Origin: an uncultured Campylobacter sp. | GTDB taxonomy: Bacteria; Campylobacterota; Campylobacteria; Campylobacterales; Campylobacteraceae | Direction of reading: 5' to 3' | Assembly: GCF_938045535.1 (NCBI RefSeq) | Contig: NZ_CALIMQ010000063.1 | Span: forward strand, 1 to 8,911 | DNA: 8,911 nt | In this document: positions 3,994 to 8,911 of the stretch, piece after piece | Layout: the number at the start of each line of letters is the position of its first letter | How positions within the stretch are numbered: position 1 is the first letter of the stretch | Notes under the pieces: generated by a model | Told to the model about the DNA's origin: nothing | What the model saw: only the letters and a program-made list of their open reading frames with translations | Database searches by the model: none | Made by a program: the position numbers and the translations under genes

Positions 3994-5754
3994 AAGCCAA
4001 CCCAGCTCGCTAAGCAGGATACCTGCGAGTATCAGCGTCGCGCCTAAAATTTGAAGCGCGCTTAGCTTTTCGCCGAAAGCATACCCCATTATGCCAGCGC
4101 TTACGGGCTCTAGCGCGAAAATCAGCACCGTTTTTATCTCGCTTACGCCGCGGTTTTGTGCCATCGTTTGGATCACAAACGCCGCGACGGTGGCAAAGAT
4201 CGAGGTCAAAACCAGCGCAAAAACGAAATCAAAGCTCGGCGAAAAGATTAAATTTCCAAGTACCCTTATCTCGCCTTCAAACTCTGCGTGCGGAGTGAAA
4301 ACCGCCGCGATCAGCGCGCAGATGCAGACGCAGAGAAACTGCACGATCACAAAGCCGTAGATATTGCTTTTGCGCGCGCAGACGCCCGTAAATACGATGT
4401 GAAGCGCGTATGCAAACGCCGAAATCAAGCTCAACCGCTCACCTATGCCAAATCCCACCGCGCCGCTTGCTCCGCTTAAAAAATACAGCCCCAAAAGCGC
4501 CACGACCGCGCCGCCAAAGGCGCTAGCACCGATTTTTTTGCCGAAAAACGCAAGCATTAAAAAGGGCACGATGACGACGTTTAGCCCCAAAATGAACGCC
4601 ACCGTCGAGGAGAGCGCATAATCAAGCGCTATGGTCTGGCAGGAAAAATCGCAAAACAGCATCAGCCCGCAAAACACGCCCCGCCCTATCGTGCCGCGGT
4701 CAAATTTGACGCCGAAGCGCAGGCAGGCGAGGTAAGTAAAAATGCTCGCCGCCAAAAAGCGCCAAAACAAAAAGCTAAAAACGTCGCCGCTATGCAGCGC
4801 GCGCTGAACCGGCACGAAAGTGCATCCCCAAACGATCGCCACGAAAAGTAGCCCCAGGTCCCACAGCCTGCTAGGCGGAACGGGGTTTTGCGCGGAATTG
4901 GAATTTTGCCCGAAACTCTGCGCGGAATTCGAGCTTTGCGTGCAGTTTTGCGTAGAGGCAGAATTTTGCGCGGCAGCAGGGCTCTGCGTAGAATCAGAGC
5001 TTTGCGCGAAATCGAAATTCTGCGCGAAATTTAAGCTTCGAGCAGAGCTAGAATTCTCTGCCGAATTAGATTTCTTCGCGAAATTCCGCGCCTCAAAATT
5101 TTTCAATCCAAACCCCTGCAGCGCTTGAGCGAAGCCGTGGCCCTTTGCAATGATATCGGTAAAATTTTTCTTTGAGCGTCGCGTATGAGCGGCGGCGAGG
5201 CTTTTTGCGGGGCTTAAATTTGGCTCGTCTACGGCGCTCGCACGATTTAGCGAACTCTCGCTATTTGCGCTACTATGAGTGGAATTTCCCATAAAATTTC
5301 GTTTGAAATTTCTTGCGGAATTTTCGCAAGGATTTATTGTGGGGGCTTTTGCGGAATTTAAAGCTTTATTTTCGGCGCAGTTTGGAATTTGCGCGGACTT
5401 TAAATTTGGCGAAAGAGCCGCGGAGCTTAAAGCGGATTTTCTTTCAAGATTTTTGACGCGCAGGGCGGAATAGGGCGCGATGAGACTGTGCATGGCAAAA
5501 CCGACCGAGGCACGATTGCGTGCGGCGAAACCAGCCGAAGTGGGATAAAATTTTAAATTTCGCACGCTGATAAAATTTAACTTGGCGGCCGCGTATTGAA
5601 ATTTAAAATTTCTTTTGAGGCGGGGGGCGGGAGCGAAATTTACCGCGCCGCCGCGCGCTGTATTGTTTGCGCACTCACGCACCCGGTTTGAGATAAAATT
5701 TAAAGCGGGTTTTGAATTAAAATTTTCCGCAGGCTCCAAGATAGAATTTTTCAT
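3937..5754 (-). CDS. EamA/DMT-superfamily permease with a long low-complexity N-terminal extension
   Basis: Residues about 295-605 form a standard 10-helix drug/metabolite transporter of two EamA halves. Recognisable parts are LLFVAIVWGCTFVPVQRAL, LDYALSSTVAFILGLNVVIVP, FAYALHIVFTGV and a second-half segment with FALEPVSAGIMGYAFGE. The substrate is unknown; relatives export amino acids or other metabolites. Residues 1-294 are unusual: rich in Asn, Ser, Ala, Phe, Lys and Gln, without hydrophobic segments, and ending in hexapeptide repeats. The start is uncertain. ATG 5754, and internal ATGs at M88 and M155, all lack a clear Shine-Dalgarno, but no Met lies between M155 and the membrane domain. 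The gene follows the exported-protein gene by 42 bp on the same strand and overlaps znuB convergently at its end. Confidence 0.75.
   Translation of the reverse strand: MKNSILEPAENFNSKPALNFISNRVRECANNTARGGAVNFAPAPRLKRNFKFQYAAAKLNFISVRNLKFYPTSAGFAARNRASVGFAMHSLIAPYSALRVKNLERKSALSSAALSPNLKSAQIPNCAENKALNSAKAPTINPCENSARNFKRNFMGNSTHSSANSESSLNRASAVDEPNLSPAKSLAAAHTRRSKKNFTDIIAKGHGFAQALQGFGLKNFEARNFAKKSNSAENSSSARSLNFAQNFDFAQSSDSTQSPAAAQNSASTQNCTQSSNSAQSFGQNSNSAQNPVPPSRLWDLGLLFVAIVWGCTFVPVQRALHSGDVFSFLFWRFLAASIFTYLACLRFGVKFDRGTIGRGVFCGLMLFCDFSCQTIALDYALSSTVAFILGLNVVIVPFLMLAFFGKKIGASAFGGAVVALLGLYFLSGASGAVGFGIGERLSLISAFAYALHIVFTGVCARKSNIYGFVIVQFLCVCICALIAAVFTPHAEFEGEIRVLGNLIFSPSFDFVFALVLTSIFATVAAFVIQTMAQNRGVSEIKTVLIFALEPVSAGIMGYAFGEKLSALQILGATLILAGILLSELGWLLGAKFAKDRACEKTDRGD
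4879..5031 (-). repeat. Imperfect 18-bp repeats encoding Gln-centred hexapeptides
   Basis: In the permease frame, nine glutamines fall at spacings of 6, 6, 6, 6, 4, 6, 4 and 6 residues. They give units such as FAQNFD, FAQSSD, STQSPA, AAQNSA, SAQSFG and SAQNPV. At DNA level the plus strand shows recurring forms of ttgcgcggaatt. The block directly precedes the first membrane helix. Confidence 0.75.
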
Positions 5755-5796
5755 AATTTGAAGTAAAATTTCGCCGAGATTTTAGTGCGGTCGCGC

Positions 5797-6426
5797 CTAT
5801 CTGATCGTCTTTATGGCGTTTAAAATCGCGCCCGAGTTTTTGCGAAACTCCCTTTCGTTTTTGCTTAAAAAATCGAAGCTTTCGTTGATGAAGGCGCTGC
5901 TAAATTCGCTACTAAAATCGTCTCCAGGCTCGCGCCCGACGGCACTTTTAAAGCTTTTAGCAAAGCTCGCGTCGGCTCCTAGTTCACGTGCCAAAGGGCG
6001 AATGATTTCGTAAATTTCATCAAAGGCGTTGGTGCGCAGATAGTGGCTTAATAGCACCTCGCCGCTCATTACTGCCTTAGTATCGGCTTCGGACATATCT
6101 TTTATTTTAACGAGTACGAGCTTTTTGATCGGCTCTACGGCAAGACTTAGCTTCTTGCTCGCCAGCCTTTGCATATTCTGCACGGCGATGCTTTTTTTGC
6201 CCGCACGCTCGGTAATGTAGCTAGGCAGATCAAGCTCGTAATCCTGTACGCCAGTGCGTTCGTATTCATTTGCGGCACGCTCTATCAAAGTGCTTAGTGA
6301 GTTTTTAAAATTTTCACTATCGCCCGCGCCCGCACTAAGCATCACGTCTAGTCCCTTTACGGCGACCTCTTCCCAGCTAGCAGTCGCAAATAGCGGCAAT
6401 AAACAAAAGATTAATTTTTTAAGCAA
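5797..6426 (-). CDS. Small exported helical protein, possibly DUF4197-like
   Basis: The start codon appears to be TTG at 6426, with AGGGA about 7 nt upstream. The N-terminus MLKKLIFCLLPLFATAS is a signal peptide with likely cleavage near residue 17, so the 209-residue product should act in the periplasm. The mature part is charged and helical. The stretch from YELDLPSYI (63-71) through NMQRLASKK, EADTKAVMSGEVLLSHYLR (113-131) and IRPLARELGADASF loosely resembles the DUF4197 family of periplasmic proteins (LP motif, asparagine helix, DA-x-G-x-T-x-Y segment, then a Pro-Ile/Leu helix). This is from memory of the pattern and is not firm. No enzyme motif is seen. The gene is divergent from mntP and upstream of the permease gene on the same strand. 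Confidence 0.65.
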   Translation of the reverse strand: MLKKLIFCLLPLFATASWEEVAVKGLDVMLSAGAGDSENFKNSLSTLIERAANEYERTGVQDYELDLPSYITERAGKKSIAVQNMQRLASKKLSLAVEPIKKLVLVKIKDMSEADTKAVMSGEVLLSHYLRTNAFDEIYEIIRPLARELGADASFAKSFKSAVGREPGDDFSSEFSSAFINESFDFLSKNEREFRKNSGAILNAIKTIR

Positions 6427-6475
6427 AGTTTTTCCCTAATTAAAGATTGTTTATTTTATTTCCTAAATTTTAATG

Positions 6476-6496
6476 TATAATCAACGCTTTTATAAT
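6476..6496 (+). promoter_or_regulatory. Two TATAAT -10 candidates for mntP
   Basis: Perfect TATAAT hexamers occur at 6476-6481 and 6491-6496, 15 bp apart, 32 and 17 bases before the mntP ATG. The distal one leaves a leader of about 25 nt; the proximal one would leave only the RBS. Either way, the leader is too short to hold a Mn-sensing yybP-ykoY riboswitch, so any Mn control must be at transcription initiation. The spacer 6427-6512 is AT-rich and shared with the divergent gene. Confidence 0.5.
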
Positions 6497-6512
6497 ACCA
6501 AAAGGGCTAAAT

Positions 6513-7067
6513 ATGGAGCTTTTACTCATCGCTTTCGCGCTTGCGATGGACAGCGTCGCGCTTAGTATCTCAAACGGCGCGAAATATCCGAATTTTAAAT
6601 TTGCGCAGATCGCGCGCGTCGCATTTTTCTACGCGGCGGCTCAGTTTATAATGCCGCTTGCAGGCTACGCTTTGGGGATAAATTTCGTAAAATTTATCGC
6701 GCAGATCGATCACTTCGTCGCGTTTGGAATTTTATCGTTTTTAGGCGTTAAGATGATCGCAGAATCCCGCCGCGAGCAGGACGAGCCAGATCTTCGCCTA
6801 AGCACGAAGGAGCTGGTGCTGGGTGCGATCGCTACCAGCATCGATGCGATGGCCGTGGGCGTGACTTTTGCCTTTGGCGAGATAAACATCCTCTACGCCT
6901 GTTGCGTAATCGGGCTCGTCTGCTTCGCGCTGTGCGTCGCGGCGTGCTACGCAGGCAAGCTAACGGGCAAATTTCTGCAAGCCAAGGCGCTCGTTTTAGG
7001 CGGCGCGATTTTGATCTTAATCGGGGTTAAAATTTTACTCTCGCACCTCGGCGTTATCGATATTTAG
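6513..7067 (+). CDS. mntP: Manganese efflux pump MntP
   Basis: ATG 6513 has AAGGG 7-8 nt upstream. The 184-residue protein matches the MntP (formerly YebN/DUF204) family in length and layout: six membrane helices in two related halves. The family-defining acidic signatures sit at equivalent places: ALAMDSVALS near the N-terminus (D13) and ATSIDAMAVG in the second half (D111). Each is followed by small-residue helices. The segment EIN-LYACCVIGLVCF and final GGAILILIGVKILLSHLG are also typical. Its role is export of excess Mn2+ across the inner membrane, limiting manganese toxicity. It lies on the plus strand, divergent from the exported-protein gene, and is followed after 55 bp by the small gene at 7123, which appears to have its own promoter. 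Confidence 0.92.
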   Translation: MELLLIAFALAMDSVALSISNGAKYPNFKFAQIARVAFFYAAAQFIMPLAGYALGINFVKFIAQIDHFVAFGILSFLGVKMIAESRREQDEPDLRLSTKELVLGAIATSIDAMAVGVTFAFGEINILYACCVIGLVCFALCVAACYAGKLTGKFLQAKALVLGGAILILIGVKILLSHLGVIDI

Positions 7068-7086
7068 CGACTTTTAAGCGCCGCTT

Positions 7087-7095
7087 TGTGATAAT
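7087..7095 (+). promoter_or_regulatory. Extended -10 candidate for the 65-residue gene
   Basis: TGTGATAAT (TG, one base, GATAAT) lies 27 bp before the ATG at 7123, a plausible extended -10 promoter giving a leader of about 20 nt with the AGGAG Shine-Dalgarno. Confidence 0.4.
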
Positions 7096-7122
7096 CTTTA
7101 AAACTAATCCGCAGGAGCGAAA

Positions 7123-7320
7123 ATGAAAAATTTAATAAATTTAACCAGCGGCGACCGCCTAAATTTGCGCGTGCAGGGTCAAATTTTACTCAGCAAGAGC
7201 ATCAAAAACGGCAAAACGAGGCAGACGCAAAAGGAGTTTGCCAGCATAGACGAGGCACAAAAAGCCTGCGCGAAAAAGGAGTGGGAGAGCCTAAAAAAAA
7301 AGATGAGCCGAAATCCTTAA
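7123..7320 (+). CDS. 65-residue protein resembling part of a WGR domain
   Basis: ATG 7123 is preceded by AGGAG at about 6-nt spacing; stop TAA at 7318-7320. The protein is strongly basic and has no signal peptide or membrane segment. An N-terminal strand-like half (LINLTSGDRLNLRVQGQILL) is followed by KNGKTRQTQKEFASIDEAQKACAKKEWESLKKK. This resembles the second half of WGR domains, where a strand ending in K-F is followed by a Ser/Asp-start helix rich in Ala and Lys. The W-G-R triad itself is absent (VQGQ lies in its place), so the assignment is tentative. WGR domains bind nucleic acids in other proteins. It is the last gene with Campylobacter-like composition before the AT-rich reverse transcriptase gene. 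Confidence 0.6.
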   Translation: MKNLINLTSGDRLNLRVQGQILLSKSIKNGKTRQTQKEFASIDEAQKACAKKEWESLKKKMSRNP

Positions 7321-7366
7321 AGCCTGTTGCTAAGTAGAAATAATATCAAATGAAAAAGGAGATGAT

Positions 7367-8911
7367 GTGAAAAATATACTTTCTTTAAATTTTGAAGAAG
7401 TTAGATTATTTTTATTAAAGCATGAAAGCTACGTAAATATTAATTTGCCGCCATATATTAAATTTGATAATTTGTTTGATCAAATTTCAAAGGTTCTAGG
7501 TCGGAAAAATTTTATGAGTATTAAAAAAAGCAATCCTGATATTTTTGAAGATGTAAACTATAAATTATTTCATAATAAAAATGGCAAATATGATTGGCGG
7601 AGATTCGAATTAATCCATCCTTTTCTTTATGTTTCGCTTGTTAATGAAATAACGAAATACAACAATTGGAAATTAATCAAAAAAAGATTTGGAAAAAATA
7701 GAGCGAAAAGCGTTGTTGAATGTATGAGTTTGCCTGTAGTTTCTGAGTCAAACAAGTCAGATAAGGCTGAGCAAATCTCAAACTGGTGGGAGCAGATAGA
7801 ACAAAAATCTATAATTTTAAGTTTAGATTATAGTTATATTTACCATACAGATATTGTAGATTGTTATGGTTCGATTTATACTCATTCTATATCCCGGGCA
7901 TTACATTCCAAAAAAGCATCAAAAGATAACAGAAAAGATAAAAATTTTAACAAAAAATATATTGGTGGCATGATCGATTTTCATATACAAAGTATGTCGA
8001 ATGGACAAACGAATGGGATACCGCAAGGTAGTGTTTTGATGGATCTTATTGCAGAGATCGTTCTATCTTATGCTGATTTGTGTTTAAGTGTCAGATTAAA
8101 ACACATTGATAAAAAAGATTTTTATATTTTAAGATATAGAGATGATTATAGAATTTTTGTTAATAGCCCACAAATCGCAGATGAGATAATTAAAATGCTT
8201 ACAGAAGTTTTAATTGATTTAGGGTTAAAATTAAATTCAAGTAAAACAACCTTTTCTAACAACGTTATTCAAAGTTCAATAAAACCAGATAAGTTAGATT
8301 GGCTAGTTGTTAGTAAAGATCTAGAAACAGCGCAAATTAATGAAAATTTTAAAACAGTACAAAAGTGCCTTTTGTTAATTTATCAAAACGTTATTAAAAG
8401 CCCAATAAAATCAGATAAGTTGGATTGCCCACTTATTAATAAAGATTTAGAAACAATGCGAATGAATAAAAATTTTAAAGCAACACAAAAGTACCTTTTG
8501 TTAATTCATCAATTTGCATTAAAATATCCGCATTCTGGAACCATAGAAAAAGAGCTTCAATTAATTTTAAAACAATTAAGAGAAGGTAAAGATGAAACTA
8601 GGAATAAAGAAAATATAGAAGTTTTAATAAGTATTGTGGTTGATATTACTCTTTTAAATCCAAGAACTTATTCTATATCTATGGCAATACTAAGTATATT
8701 ATTTGGATTGATTGATAAAAAATTGATTGAATCAATTGTCGATAAAATTGTAAATAAATTTAATAGTATCCCGAATACTGGATATATGCAAATATGGCTA
8801 CAGAGGGCAATTATAAAATTACAAATTACACAAAAAGATTTGTGCGAACCATTATGTAAACTAGTCGGCGGTGAGTCTATAAAATTATGGAATAATAAAT
8901 GGTTACATCCT
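7367..8911 (+). CDS. Reverse transcriptase of Abi/UG defence type (DRT-like), 3' end beyond window
   Basis: The only supported start is GTG 7367, with AAGGAG (7356-7361) 5 nt upstream; an in-frame stop lies at 7331 and no in-frame ATG follows it. The frame stays open for 515 codons to the window end. RT motifs: A, TDIVDCYGSIY (161-171; D162 and D165), B, NGIPQGSVLMDLIAEIVL (216-233), C, YRDD (257-260; the catalytic acidic pair), and D, LGLKLNSSKT (285-294). Residues 341-515 look like a helical solenoid, as in the alpha-repeat C-terminal domains of Abi/UG RTs. No maturase (intron) domain is seen and no msr/msd-like region fits in the 46-nt upstream spacer, which argues against group II intron or retron RTs. 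I infer a phage-defence role from family; the exact DRT/UG subtype is not assigned. The gene is far more AT-rich than its neighbours, suggesting transfer. Confidence 0.85.
   Translation, partial: MKNILSLNFEEVRLFLLKHESYVNINLPPYIKFDNLFDQISKVLGRKNFMSIKKSNPDIFEDVNYKLFHNKNGKYDWRRFELIHPFLYVSLVNEITKYNNWKLIKKRFGKNRAKSVVECMSLPVVSESNKSDKAEQISNWWEQIEQKSIILSLDYSYIYHTDIVDCYGSIYTHSISRALHSKKASKDNRKDKNFNKKYIGGMIDFHIQSMSNGQTNGIPQGSVLMDLIAEIVLSYADLCLSVRLKHIDKKDFYILRYRDDYRIFVNSPQIADEIIKMLTEVLIDLGLKLNSSKTTFSNNVIQSSIKPDKLDWLVVSKDLETAQINENFKTVQKCLLLIYQNVIKSPIKSDKLDCPLINKDLETMRMNKNFKATQKYLLLIHQFALKYPHSGTIEKELQLILKQLREGKDETRNKENIEVLISIVVDITLLNPRTYSISMAILSILFGLIDKKLIESIVDKIVNKFNSIPNTGYMQIWLQRAIIKLQITQKDLCEPLCKLVGGESIKLWNNKWLHP
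8261..8512 (+). repeat. Tandem 126-bp duplication inside the reverse transcriptase gene
   Basis: Copies at 8261-8386 and 8387-8512 align without gaps: 105 of 126 bases and 26 of 42 residues are identical. Both begin NVI and end LLLI-Q (residues 299-340 and 341-382). Of 21 base differences, 18 change the amino acid (16 codons) and 3 are silent. The duplication lies just after motif D, at the join to the helical C-terminal region. Confidence 0.9.

Noticed and set aside
4091..4479. Plus-strand frames opposite the DMT permease
   Set aside because: They are antisense to conserved EamA helices and resemble no protein.
4820..5128. Plus-strand frame with a Cys-rich repetitive peptide (CAELEF-like units)
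   Set aside because: It is the reverse-complement reading of the repeats in the permease extension, has no RBS, and ends in unrelated sequence. The minus frame continues into a clear membrane protein.
6427..6512. Manganese riboswitch (yybP-ykoY type) before mntP
   Set aside because: The AT-rich 86-bp spacer has no GC-rich paired arms and the TATAAT boxes leave a leader of about 25 nt or less.
7075..7087. Inverted repeat aagcgccgctt after mntP as a terminator
   Set aside because: The stem is only about 4 bp with a 3-nt loop and is not followed by a T-run.
7321..7366. Retron msr/msd or template ncRNA upstream of the reverse transcriptase
   Set aside because: Only 46 nt are available, with no inverted repeats, and most are taken by the RBS region.
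1..8911. CRISPR arrays, tRNA or rRNA genes, transposase genes
   Set aside because: No regularly spaced identical repeats, no cloverleaf-like or rRNA sequence and no transposase or integrase motifs were seen on either strand.

Overview
The window has three parts that differ sharply in base composition. Bases 1 to about 1550 are GC-rich and carry only minus-strand genes. Bases about 1550-7320 have intermediate GC, many AAATTT/AAAATTTT stretches, and gene content typical of an epsilonproteobacterium, probably an oral Campylobacter of the gracilis/showae/rectus type. Bases about 7320-8911 are very AT-rich and hold one incomplete reverse-transcriptase gene. The taxon is inferred from codon habits and gene families, not from a marker gene.

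Left part (1-1550): an alternating minus-strand array of two unrecognised families. Family A comprises a partial gene at 1-98 and a complete gene at 554-1009. Family B comprises genes at 177-557 and 1091-1450. One A-B pair overlaps as ATGA. The other gene starts are preceded by strong GC-rich hairpins that end in U-runs very close to the start codon, leaving no room for a promoter. The 3' arms of these hairpins can also pair with the Shine-Dalgarno sequence, which suggests a shared leader-RNA switch. An abrupt change at about 1545-1553 cuts into the 3' end of a Campylobacter-like methyltransferase gene, so this edge is either a horizontal insertion or an assembly chimera.

Middle part (1542-7320): a class I SAM methyltransferase gene (minus) is divergent from an ABC-3 family metal-uptake pair (znuC-like ATPase with an 8-bp overlap into a znuB-like permease). 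A convergent EamA/DMT-family permease follows, whose reading frame carries a low-complexity N-terminal extension of about 290 residues. Next come a small exported helical protein (minus), the manganese exporter mntP (plus), and a 65-residue protein resembling part of a WGR domain. A metal importer and a Mn exporter in the same few kilobases suggest a metal-homeostasis neighbourhood, but no regulator is present.

Right part (7367-8911): a GTG-started protein of at least 515 residues with reverse-transcriptase motifs (D162/D165, IPQGS, YRDD) and a helical C-terminal region. It looks like a stand-alone defence reverse transcriptase of the Abi/UG (DRT) type. It contains a tandem 42-residue duplication whose copies differ mostly by amino-acid-changing substitutions. 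The gene runs off the window.

No rRNA, tRNA, CRISPR array or transposase was seen, and there is no gene-free stretch longer than 300 bases.
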